A stretch of DNA of 7,526 nucleotides from CAIVAT01 sp037137455. Its GTDB lineage: Bacteria; Bacteroidota; Bacteroidia; Bacteroidales; FEN-979. Position numbers and translations under genes: made by a program. How positions within the stretch are numbered: position 1 is the stretch's first letter; the number at the start of each line of letters is the position of its first letter. Of this stretch, positions 1 to 6,327 are shown piece by piece. The notes below the pieces were generated by a model that was not told the DNA's origin, did no database searches, and saw only the letters and a program-made list of their open reading frames with translations. The stretch is taken from assembly GCA_037137455.1 (NCBI GenBank), contig JBAXKG010000092.1, forward strand, positions 1 to 7,526, given 5' to 3'.

Positions 1-50
1 ATACTTCATTCACGTACAGCATATTAGACGATTTAAGTGTCAAAGTCAAG
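1..50 (+). mobile_element. Right end of an IS1634-like element (copy 0, cut by window start)
   Basis: These bases equal the last 50 bases of the two complete IS1634-like copies (2100-2149 and 4112-4161) and end in the same terminal repeat, GTGTCAAAGTCAAG. The rest of this third copy would lie left of the window. It is followed by AAAAA and then the 3' end of a 686-aa gene copy, exactly as copy 2 is. The identity is seen directly; that a complete element lies to the left is inferred. Confidence 0.85.
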
Positions 51-83
51 AAAAACAAAAAGCGATAGGCAAAACTGGACATT

Positions 84-191
84 TCAACCAGTAGCCACGT
101 CAAAAAATATTTTCTTACCATTATCCAGTTTGGCGTTCATCTCATTTAATCTTCTGCAAAATTGAATTTGTGCTTGCCTGAACTTTGGTCT
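84..191 (-). pseudogene. 3' fragment of the 686-aa transposase-like gene (codons 652-686 and stop)
   Basis: This stretch is base-for-base the same as 4195-4302, the last 35 codons and TGA stop of the intact 686-aa gene. It breaks off at codon 652 where the left end of IS1634-like copy 1 begins at base 192. It has no start codon and cannot make a working protein alone. The sequence past the stop, down to the neighbouring IS end, is also shared with the intact copy, so the fragment came from a duplication that already had an IS1634-like element next to the gene, or from an assembly error. The missing codons 1-651 do not continue on the far side of copy 1, so this is more than a simple insertion. 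Confidence 0.85.
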
Positions 192-205
192 CCTGACTTT
201 GACAC
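192..205 (+). repeat. Left terminal inverted repeat of IS1634-like copy 1
   Basis: CCTGACTTTGACAC pairs with the right end at 2136-2149 (GTGTCAAAGTCAAG), matching at 13 of 14 positions. The same pair is found in copy 2 at 2204-2217 and 4148-4161. Confidence 0.85.
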
Positions 206-289
206 CTCCGCCCGAAATCGTCGTCTGAAACCCTTGTAAACACTGGAAAGTTGGTCTGGTTTTTCAAAATCAGTAGTGCGCCCTATTCC

Positions 290-320
290 TTGGTTTTTTG
301 CCCCAAAATGTTTACTATTG
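290..320 (+). promoter_or_regulatory. Candidate promoter of the IS1634-like transposase, copy 1
   Basis: TTG at 290-292, then 20 bases, then TACTATTG at 313-320. This resembles the Bacteroidota pattern TTTG-N19-21-TAnnTTTG with one mismatch in the downstream box. Transcription would begin near 327, giving a leader of about 60 bases before the ATG at 390 and excluding the GTG at 276 as start. It is a weak pattern match in AT-rich DNA. Copy 2 has the same site at 2302-2332. Confidence 0.3.
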
Positions 321-389
321 TGCGATTTTGATAAGGCACAGAATAATTATGAAGTGCCCAATGCCTTTAACTACATAAAAATTAGCACG

Positions 390-2000
390 ATGGCATTTAT
401 TCGGAAAGAAAGCAAAAAAACCGGCACTTACCTGCGCCTTATGGAAAGTTATCGTGACCCTAACGGCCATAGCCGGCACCGAACCCTCTACAACTTAGGC
501 AGAGCCGAGGATTATTCGCCCGAGGCTTTAAAAAAGATGGGTGAAGTACTTTATGAGGTTGGCGGAGGAAGCCTGGAAGAATTAAAATCCAAACAGCTTA
601 AAGAAACCGGTCGCTACAATTATGGTTTTCCGCTGGTGGTTCGCAAATTACTCAAGGAATATTCCCTCGACAGTTTTTTGCAAAGGCGCATCAACACTAG
701 TGGACTTGGATTTAATTTAACAGATAGCGTATGCTTGCTTATTTGCGAGCGACTGCACGATCCGGTGAGCAAACGGTCAAATTATCTAAACCAAGCCGAT
801 TATTTTGGACTTGCCAAAACCGAACTCCATCAGATTTACCGCACCCTGGACCACCTTCATGACAGCCAGGAGCAACTCAAACACATGATTTACCAAAAAG
901 GCCGTGATTTATTTAATCAGGAACTTGATGTGGTGTTTTACGATGTAACAACATTCTATTTCGACAGCGATAAAGAAGACGGCTTTCGCGAAAAAGGCTT
1001 TGGCAAAGACGGGAAAATAGGCAATACCATCGTTGTGTTTGGAATGCTTATCGACCAAAACAAGCAGCCTGTAGGTTATGAAGTCTATCACGGAACCCAG
1101 TACGAAGGACACACTTTTGCTGATGCCATCATAAGATTGAAGAAGAAATACCAGATTGGAAAAGTCATCTGCGTTGCCGACAGCGGAATGATGAACCGCG
1201 ACAACATCACCCAAACACAAGAGCAGGGCTATGAATATATTTTTGGAGAACGTCTCAAAAACATTGCCCATGAAAAACAAAATGAAATACTCGATTTGAA
1301 AAATTATCAAATCACAAAAATCATAGATGAAGACAGCCAGGAAGAAATCGAAATAAAATACTACATCACCGATTACGGAAACAAAAAACTCATCGGCACC
1401 TATAGTCCCAAAAGAGCCGCCAGAGATAAAGCCCAGCGTGAAGAAAAAATTGAAAAAGCCAAACAGTTTTTGCAAACTCCCGAACAATTAGAAAAGAAAG
1501 CAAAAACCCACTTTCTGAAAAAACAGGAAAAAAACACCTACATCCTCGATGAAGATAAAATTAAAAACAGTGAACGATTTGATGGATTCTTATGCGTTGC
1601 TACCAACAACAAAAATTTAACAGTAGCCCAAATCCTCGACGCCTACAAGCAACTTTACAAAATCGAACAATCTTTCCGCAACTTCAAAACCTTCCTCGAA
1701 ACACGTCCCATGTATCATTGGACAAAGAAAAGGATACTCGGACATTTAGCACTTTGCTACATCTGCTTTACATTACTCAACTACCTTCAGTTGCGGTTGA
1801 GGCAAAAAAATACCCCGCTATCAGAAAATCAAATAAGAATTGTATTGACCAAAATGCAGATAAGCCTCATCAGGCAAGACCAAAGAGAATACTACCTGAC
1901 ATCAAAAACACCCGAAAATGCTACGGCAATACTCAAAGCGCTTCACCTGCGCGGCCTACCCGATCTTATCCCAATAGAATCCATAAGACTTTACATGTAA
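390..2000 (+). CDS. IS1634-family DDE transposase, copy 1 (536 aa)
   Basis: This is the transposase that would cut and join the ends of its own element. The RNase H-like core has candidate catalytic residues D185 (in YDVTTFYFD), D264 (in VADSGMMNRDN) and E426 (in YKQLYKIEQSFRNFK). The last segment matches the Y-2-R-3-E-6-K signature of IS4-related transposases, with Y419, E426 and K433 present but leucine at 422 in place of arginine. The RPMYHW stretch and the hydrophobic helix after it are typical of the IS1634 group. A lysine-rich insertion lies between the second D and the E (about residues 290-385). I chose the ATG at 390. The frame is open upstream to a GTG at 276, but those 38 residues look like read-through of the leader, while the protein begins naturally with MAFIRKESKK. 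The reading frame is intact, so it may be active. Confidence 0.92.
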   Translation: MAFIRKESKKTGTYLRLMESYRDPNGHSRHRTLYNLGRAEDYSPEALKKMGEVLYEVGGGSLEELKSKQLKETGRYNYGFPLVVRKLLKEYSLDSFLQRRINTSGLGFNLTDSVCLLICERLHDPVSKRSNYLNQADYFGLAKTELHQIYRTLDHLHDSQEQLKHMIYQKGRDLFNQELDVVFYDVTTFYFDSDKEDGFREKGFGKDGKIGNTIVVFGMLIDQNKQPVGYEVYHGTQYEGHTFADAIIRLKKKYQIGKVICVADSGMMNRDNITQTQEQGYEYIFGERLKNIAHEKQNEILDLKNYQITKIIDEDSQEEIEIKYYITDYGNKKLIGTYSPKRAARDKAQREEKIEKAKQFLQTPEQLEKKAKTHFLKKQEKNTYILDEDKIKNSERFDGFLCVATNNKNLTVAQILDAYKQLYKIEQSFRNFKTFLETRPMYHWTKKRILGHLALCYICFTLLNYLQLRLRQKNTPLSENQIRIVLTKMQISLIRQDQREYYLTSKTPENATAILKALHLRGLPDLIPIESIRLYM

Positions 2001-2089
2001 TTAATTGAATTGTAACATGATACGAGATAAGCCATAAAAGGAACATAGTTGATTATTAGCCACTTACCTCGAGTGAGATGTAGTGCGAA

Positions 2090-2114
2090 ACGTGAATTGA
2101 TACTTCATTCACGT
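2090..2114 (+). terminator. Hairpin near the right end of IS1634-like copy 1
   Basis: ACGTGAAT (2090-2097) and ATTCACGT (2107-2114) form a perfect 8-bp stem with a 9-base loop, about 90 bases past the transposase stop and 35 bases inside the element's right end. There is no T-run after it on the plus strand, so a standard intrinsic terminator is doubtful. It could equally be a subterminal transposase-binding site or protection from outside transcription. The same hairpin is in copy 2, and its right half is at the window start. Confidence 0.35.
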
Positions 2115-2149
2115 ACAGCATATTAGACGATTTAAGTGTCAAAGTCAAG

Positions 2150-2203
2150 AAAAAGTTCAGTAGTTTAAAGTTCGATGATAATGATTCCAAGATTCAAGTA
2201 ATT
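2150..2203. other. 54-base spacer between the two IS1634-like copies, with an IS30 end remnant
   Basis: This is the only unique DNA between copies 1 and 2. It begins with AAAAA, as does every base run following an IS1634-like right end here. Bases 2155-2183 match nothing else in the window. Bases 2184-2203 (ATTCCAAGATTCAAGTAATT) match, in inverted orientation, 7428-7447: 12 bases of the outer right terminal repeat of the IS30 element plus its 8-base outer flank. The left end of copy 2 follows at once. The simplest reading is that copy 2 abuts a cut IS30-family end. There is no coding potential. With the non-coding ends of the flanking elements it makes up the gene-free stretch 2001-2401. Confidence 0.7.
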
Positions 2204-2301
2204 CCTGACTTTGACACCTCCGCCCGAAATCGTCGTCTGAAACCCTTGTAAACACTGGAAAGTTGGTCTGGTTTTTCAAAATCAGTAGTGCGCCCTATTC
2301 C

Positions 2302-2332
2302 TTGGTTTTTTGCCCCAAAATGTTTACTATTG
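2302..2332 (+). promoter_or_regulatory. Candidate promoter of the IS1634-like transposase, copy 2
   Basis: Same site as at 290-320 in copy 1: TTG, 20 bases, TACTATTG. A weak pattern match only. Confidence 0.3.
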
Positions 2333-2401
2333 TGCGATTTTGATAAGGCACAGAATAATTATGAAGTGCCCAATGCCTTTAACTACATAAAAATTAGCAC
2401 G

Positions 2402-4012
2402 ATGGCATTTATTCGGAAAGAAAGCAAAAAAACCGGCACTTACCTGCGCCTTATGGAAAGTTATCGTGACCCTAACGGCCATAGCCGGCACCGAACCCTC
2501 TACAACTTAGGCAGAGCCGAGGATTATTCGCCCGAGGCTTTAAAAAAGATGGGTGAAGTACTTTATGAGGTTGGCGGAGGAAGCCTGGAAGAATTAAAAT
2601 CCAAACAGCTTAAAGAAACCGGTCGCTACAATTATGGTTTTCCGCTGGTGGTTCGCAAATTACTCAAGGAATATTCCCTCGACAGTTTTTTGCAAAGGCG
2701 CATCAACACTAGTGGACTTGGATTTAATTTAACAGATAGCGTATGCTTGCTTATTTGCGAGCGACTGCACGATCCGGTGAGCAAACGGTCAAATTATCTA
2801 AACCAAGCCGATTATTTTGGACTTGCCAAAACCGAACTCCATCAGATTTACCGCACCCTGGACCACCTTCATGACAGCCAGGAGCAACTCAAACACATGA
2901 TTTACCAAAAAGGCCGTGATTTATTTAATCAGGAACTTGATGTGGTGTTTTACGATGTAACAACATTCTATTTCGACAGCGATAAAGAAGACGGCTTTCG
3001 CGAAAAAGGCTTTGGCAAAGACGGGAAAATAGGCAATACCATCGTTGTGTTTGGAATGCTTATCGACCAAAACAAGCAGCCTGTAGGTTATGAAGTCTAT
3101 CACGGAACCCAGTACGAAGGACACACTTTTGCTGATGCCATCATAAGATTGAAGAAGAAATACCAGATTGGAAAAGTCATCTGCGTTGCCGACAGCGGAA
3201 TGATGAACCGCGACAACATCACCCAAACACAAGAGCAGGGCTATGAATATATTTTTGGAGAACGTCTCAAAAACATTGCCCATGAAAAACAAAATGAAAT
3301 ACTCGATTTGAAAAATTATCAAATCACAAAAATCATAGATGAAGACAGCCAGGAAGAAATCGAAATAAAATACTACATCACCGATTACGGAAACAAAAAA
3401 CTCATCGGCACCTATAGTCCCAAAAGAGCCGCCAGAGATAAAGCCCAGCGTGAAGAAAAAATTGAAAAAGCCAAACAGTTTTTGCAAACTCCCGAACAAT
3501 TAGAAAAGAAAGCAAAAACCCACTTTCTGAAAAAACAGGAAAAAAACACCTACATCCTCGATGAAGATAAAATTAAAAACAGTGAACGATTTGATGGATT
3601 CTTATGCGTTGCTACCAACAACAAAAATTTAACAGTAGCCCAAATCCTCGACGCCTACAAGCAACTTTACAAAATCGAACAATCTTTCCGCAACTTCAAA
3701 ACCTTCCTCGAAACACGTCCCATGTATCATTGGACAAAGAAAAGGATACTCGGACATTTAGCACTTTGCTACATCTGCTTTACATTACTCAACTACCTTC
3801 AGTTGCGGTTGAGGCAAAAAAATACCCCGCTATCAGAAAATCAAATAAGAATTGTATTGACCAAAATGCAGATAAGCCTCATCAGGCAAGACCAAAGAGA
3901 ATACTACCTGACATCAAAAACACCCGAAAATGCTACGGCAATACTCAAAGCGCTTCACCTGCGCGGCCTACCCGATCTTATCCCAATAGAATCCATAAGA
4001 CTTTACATGTAA
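2402..4012 (+). CDS. IS1634-family DDE transposase, copy 2 (536 aa)
   Basis: The protein is the same as that of copy 1 at every residue, with the same candidate catalytic triad D185, D264 and E426 and the same leucine at 422. The ATG at 2402 is preferred over the GTG at 2288 for the reasons given for copy 1. With two identical genes in one orientation, either protein could act on the ends of both copies, and the outermost ends could in principle move as one unit of about 3970 bases. That behaviour is inferred from how composite transposons work and is not shown by the sequence. Confidence 0.92.
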   Translation: MAFIRKESKKTGTYLRLMESYRDPNGHSRHRTLYNLGRAEDYSPEALKKMGEVLYEVGGGSLEELKSKQLKETGRYNYGFPLVVRKLLKEYSLDSFLQRRINTSGLGFNLTDSVCLLICERLHDPVSKRSNYLNQADYFGLAKTELHQIYRTLDHLHDSQEQLKHMIYQKGRDLFNQELDVVFYDVTTFYFDSDKEDGFREKGFGKDGKIGNTIVVFGMLIDQNKQPVGYEVYHGTQYEGHTFADAIIRLKKKYQIGKVICVADSGMMNRDNITQTQEQGYEYIFGERLKNIAHEKQNEILDLKNYQITKIIDEDSQEEIEIKYYITDYGNKKLIGTYSPKRAARDKAQREEKIEKAKQFLQTPEQLEKKAKTHFLKKQEKNTYILDEDKIKNSERFDGFLCVATNNKNLTVAQILDAYKQLYKIEQSFRNFKTFLETRPMYHWTKKRILGHLALCYICFTLLNYLQLRLRQKNTPLSENQIRIVLTKMQISLIRQDQREYYLTSKTPENATAILKALHLRGLPDLIPIESIRLYM

Positions 4013-4101
4013 TTAATTGAATTGTAACATGATACGAGATAAGCCATAAAAGGAACATAGTTGATTATTAGCCACTTACCTCGAGTGAGATGTAGTGCGA
4101 A

Positions 4102-4126
4102 ACGTGAATTGATACTTCATTCACGT
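4102..4126 (+). terminator. Hairpin near the right end of IS1634-like copy 2
   Basis: Same 8-bp stem (ACGTGAAT / ATTCACGT, 9-base loop) as at 2090-2114. It lies between the end of the plus-strand transposase and the convergent 3' end of the 686-aa gene, where a terminator would make sense, but no T-run follows on either strand. Confidence 0.35.
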
Positions 4127-4302
4127 ACAGCATATTAGACGATTTAAGTGTCAAAGTCAAGAAAAACAAAAAGCGATAGGCAAAACTGGACATTTCAACC
4201 AGTAGCCACGTCAAAAAATATTTTCTTACCATTATCCAGTTTGGCGTTCATCTCATTTAATCTTCTGCAAAATTGAATTTGTGCTTGCCTGAACTTTGGT
4301 CT
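4112..4302 (+). repeat. Direct repeat A, second copy (equals 1-191)
   Basis: Exact second copy of the 191-base repeat at the window start. Here it continues to the right into the intact 686-aa gene, while the first copy is cut off at base 191 by IS1634-like copy 1. Confidence 0.9.
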
Positions 4303-6270
4303 TTCTAATGGTTCAAGTTTTATACTGATAGTGTCTTTGGTGCTTTTAATAATACCCCTGCATTTTGTAATAGCCTCTAATACCGGGATTAAATCTCTTT
4401 CATCAGGCAAATATTCTTTAAGAACAGCACTTAGTTTTTTTCGGGTATTCCAAAAAACGACTTCAGTAAAATCCCAAATCCTTTTACCTTCTGTTTCAAG
4501 AACTTTGTATTTTTTACTATCCTGTTGCTCCAATAAATTTATTTTTTCAGGACAGGCTTTAAATTCTGATTTAGTTCTTTCTATATCAATTAATAATTGG
4601 TCGCGCTTTAATTGTAAATCATTACGTGCGTTATTCTTACGTAAACTTCCATCCCCATTTGTTTTTATTTGTTTCCGCCCTAAGCTCCGTTCTGTTTTGT
4701 CCAGTTCTTTTTTAAGCTGTTGTAACTGTTTTTGTAATTTATAATAGAGGGGATTGGTGATTTGTTGGTTTTCACTTAGTTTTTCTATTTCGATTAAAGG
4801 GTTATAATGCATGTTCGTCCTGTCTCCCAAATGTTTAAACCCATTTTCGCTTTTCCCCCACCTGTTTAGCATGGCATAAGATAATGAAAATGAATCTTCA
4901 TAACTATCATTGCTCACGGCCACGCTTCTTGTGCAACTTTGATGGTTCCATATTACAAGCCGGCGCAGACTGATGCTTTTGCCATGTATGTTTTTATATG
5001 TTCCTTCTGTTTCATAAACCTGATATAAGGTATTATTAACTTTGAAAGGTGACGAAAAAATACTATCCGGCAGTTTATTTATTTCCTGGGCATCTGTGTT
5101 TTTCTCCCAGGTTACAAACCGGCAATCTGACAGCAACAGAAATTTTTCGACACCCCATATTTCCTTATCTGCGATGAACAAGGGTGGTATATTGCCTATG
5201 TACGGGGCATATTCTTTACTCTTCTCGATAATTAAACTGAGCATATCACCCTTGCCTTCCTGTAGGTCAAAGTACACAATCCGCCCTTCAATGTCATGGA
5301 TAAACAGTTCGTTCTGCCCGGGCTCCATTTCCCCGGTTTGGGTATGAAAATTTTTGTGTACCTTTTCTTTGCCTGTATAGGGTATAAAATGACCATCAAT
5401 AAATAAATACCATAAGCTAATTAAACTTTTATGTATTTGATGTTTAAAGTAATCACAAACTACTGTTTTTGAAATATTTATGGATACAATTTCATGAAGT
5501 AACGATCTTATTGTGGGTAGATTGGGTATTTTTTTCAACCCAATAAGCCTGCCAAATTCATTTTTAAATATGGTTTTAAGTTGTTCTATTGAGCCTATTT
5601 TATTCACATGCATCATTAAAAACAAATAGAAAACAGTAGAATATTTTCCATAGCTTGTGTGTATTAAACTCATAATGTCATCGTTAGCTTGAGAAACACA
5701 CCAGTAAATAAAACTTCCCGCAAAGCGGTTCTCTTCTTCAAATTCATTCCCGCACATGCGGGATTCCGTGTCTTTGTTTACACGCGGTTTTTCATTATCG
5801 AAACTGATTGTTAACTGACATTTTTCCAGTTGTTGTCTTTTTTCTGTTTCTTCATTTTTACGTTCTTCTTTATGTTTTTCTGCCCAGGAATGTTTATCCC
5901 CTTCCGGCCTGGTTATTTTCTTCTCCCGGCTATTTCCTTTTTTTTTGCCTACCCCTTTCTTTGTGCTGTTGATTAAGGCTTTCTGGCCTCCTGATTTGTA
6001 TAATGCTAACCACAAATCAACACTTGTGCGTGAAACCCCTAATACATCTGCAAGTTTACTTTTGGTAACACCATGTCTTTCGATTAAATCAATTACGAAT
6101 AAACGCTTATCAAATTGGTCAAATATGTTTACCTGTTTTTGAAATATTCCTGTTTTATATACAGCAACATTGTGTCCCGATAAGAACACAAGCGAATAAT
6201 TATTGCCTATTGGCTTAAATTTCGTTTCTTTGCTTTCATCAAAAAGAGTGTCCATAGTATTTGCTTTTTG
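4167..6270 (-). mobile_element. Possible element around the 686-aa gene, with weak inverted ends
   Basis: CAAAAAGC at 4167-4174 is inverted at 6263-6270 (GCTTTTTG), and just inside it TGGACA at 4187-4192 is inverted at 6249-6254 (TGTCCA). The two blocks are 12 bases apart on the left and 8 on the right, so the match needs a gap. Together they bracket the gene closely. No target-site duplication can be seen. The motifs are short and AT-biased and could be chance, but multiple partial copies of the gene fit a mobile element. Confidence 0.3.
4195..6255 (-). CDS. Transposase-like protein of unrecognised family (686 aa)
   Basis: I cannot place this protein in a named family. Residues 60-90 form a clear helix-turn-helix (VTKSKLADVLGVSRTSVDLW), as in DNA-binding ends of transposases. 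A lysine-rich linker (98-115) and a charged, low-complexity stretch (120-145) follow. The middle looks like an RNase H-fold DDE core: D287 in FIDGHFIPYTGK, D363 in LFIADKEIWG and E470 in LNRWGKSENGFKHL are the best catalytic candidates. Residues 500-580 are rich in K, E, Q and L and probably form a coiled coil; the C-terminal part is basic. There is no signal peptide or membrane segment. The role is inferred: a DNA-cutting and joining enzyme, possibly of its own element, since pieces of two more copies lie at 84-191 and 7445-7526. The ATG at 6255 is 49 bases past the IS30 transposase stop on the same strand. A regulator or integrase-like role remains possible. Confidence 0.7.
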   Translation of the reverse strand: MDTLFDESKETKFKPIGNNYSLVFLSGHNVAVYKTGIFQKQVNIFDQFDKRLFVIDLIERHGVTKSKLADVLGVSRTSVDLWLALYKSGGQKALINSTKKGVGKKKGNSREKKITRPEGDKHSWAEKHKEERKNEETEKRQQLEKCQLTISFDNEKPRVNKDTESRMCGNEFEEENRFAGSFIYWCVSQANDDIMSLIHTSYGKYSTVFYLFLMMHVNKIGSIEQLKTIFKNEFGRLIGLKKIPNLPTIRSLLHEIVSINISKTVVCDYFKHQIHKSLISLWYLFIDGHFIPYTGKEKVHKNFHTQTGEMEPGQNELFIHDIEGRIVYFDLQEGKGDMLSLIIEKSKEYAPYIGNIPPLFIADKEIWGVEKFLLLSDCRFVTWEKNTDAQEINKLPDSIFSSPFKVNNTLYQVYETEGTYKNIHGKSISLRRLVIWNHQSCTRSVAVSNDSYEDSFSLSYAMLNRWGKSENGFKHLGDRTNMHYNPLIEIEKLSENQQITNPLYYKLQKQLQQLKKELDKTERSLGRKQIKTNGDGSLRKNNARNDLQLKRDQLLIDIERTKSEFKACPEKINLLEQQDSKKYKVLETEGKRIWDFTEVVFWNTRKKLSAVLKEYLPDERDLIPVLEAITKCRGIIKSTKDTISIKLEPLERPKFRQAQIQFCRRLNEMNAKLDNGKKIFFDVATG

Positions 6271-6277
6271 GAAACTG

Positions 6278-6308
6278 TAAAGATACAGATAAAATAAGCT
6301 GAATTCAA
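6278..6308 (-). promoter_or_regulatory. Candidate hybrid promoter for the 686-aa gene, half inside the IS30 end
   Basis: Read on the minus strand, TTG (6306-6308) is followed by exactly 20 bases and then TATCTTTA (6278-6285), close to the Bacteroidota consensus TTTG-N19-21-TAnnTTTG. Transcription would begin near 6271, about 15 bases before the ATG at 6255. The TTG lies in the terminal repeat of the IS30 element and the downstream box lies outside it, so the IS may have created or replaced the upstream half. This is a pattern match, without expression data. Confidence 0.45.
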
Positions 6309-6327
6309 GTCATAAATGCAACTTTTT
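6303..6327 (+). repeat. Left terminal inverted repeat of the IS30 element
   Basis: 25 bases, matching the right arm (7415-7439, inverted) with two differences. It contains the TGA stop of the transposase (6305-6307) and the TTG of the candidate 686-gene promoter. Confidence 0.85.

Larger units (their letters stand above)
1..191 (+). repeat. Direct repeat A, first copy (equals 4112-4302)
   Basis: A 191-base exact direct repeat with an offset of 4111 bases. It spans 50 bases of IS1634-like right end, 33 bases of spacer and the last 108 bases of the 686-aa gene. The repeat starts at the window edge, so its true length is unknown. Confidence 0.9.
192..2149 (+). mobile_element. IS1634-like insertion sequence, copy 1 (complete, 1958 bp)
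   Basis: The ends were set by comparing copies: sequence is shared from CCTGACTTTGACAC at 192 through GTGTCAAAGTCAAG ending at 2149. The left end and the reverse complement of the right end (CTTGACTTTGACACTT) form an imperfect terminal inverted repeat. The length fits the IS1634 family, as does a single large DDE transposase gene filling most of the element. The left flank is codon 652 of a broken 686-aa gene; the right flank is AAAAA and a 54-base spacer. No 5-6 bp target duplication is visible, although the family usually makes one. The right limit could be 5 bases further if AAAAA belongs to the element. Confidence 0.88.
2204..4161 (+). mobile_element. IS1634-like insertion sequence, copy 2 (complete, 1958 bp)
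   Basis: It appears identical to copy 1 over the full 1958 bases, at an offset of 2012, with the same terminal repeats (CCTGACTTTGACAC and GTGTCAAAGTCAAG). The left flank is the IS30-end remnant at 2184-2203; the right flank is AAAAA and then the downstream region of the intact 686-aa gene, whose stop codon lies 33 bases away. No target-site duplication is visible. Identity of the copies indicates very recent duplication, gene conversion or an assembly artefact. With copy 1 it forms a same-orientation pair that carries no cargo. Confidence 0.88.

Noticed and set aside
276..389. Upstream extension of the IS1634-like transposase to a GTG start
   Set aside because: The 38 extra residues do not look like family sequence, and the promoter candidate at 290-320 would lie inside them. 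The same holds at 2288-2401.
909..1487. 192-codon open frame on the minus strand, repeated at 2921-3499
   Set aside because: It lies wholly within the IS1634-like transposase gene on the other strand, gives a phenylalanine-rich product typical of a reversed lysine-rich gene, and has no independent support.
1592..2008. 138-codon open frame on the plus strand, repeated at 3604-4020
   Set aside because: A shifted frame of the transposase C-terminal half, with low-complexity composition and no recognisable domain. A programmed frameshift is not needed because the main frame is complete.
192..4161. Composite transposon with cargo
   Set aside because: The two IS copies enclose only 54 bases with no gene, and no target duplication flanks the pair.
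1..4302. CRISPR array or other short-repeat system
   Set aside because: The direct repeats are 191 and 1958 bases long and consist of IS and gene sequence. There are no regular short repeats with spacers.
4331..6142. Plus-strand open frames (4331-4744, 5042-5347, 5945-6142) over the 686-aa gene
   Set aside because: All lie antisense within a long intact gene and show low-complexity serine- and leucine-rich products.
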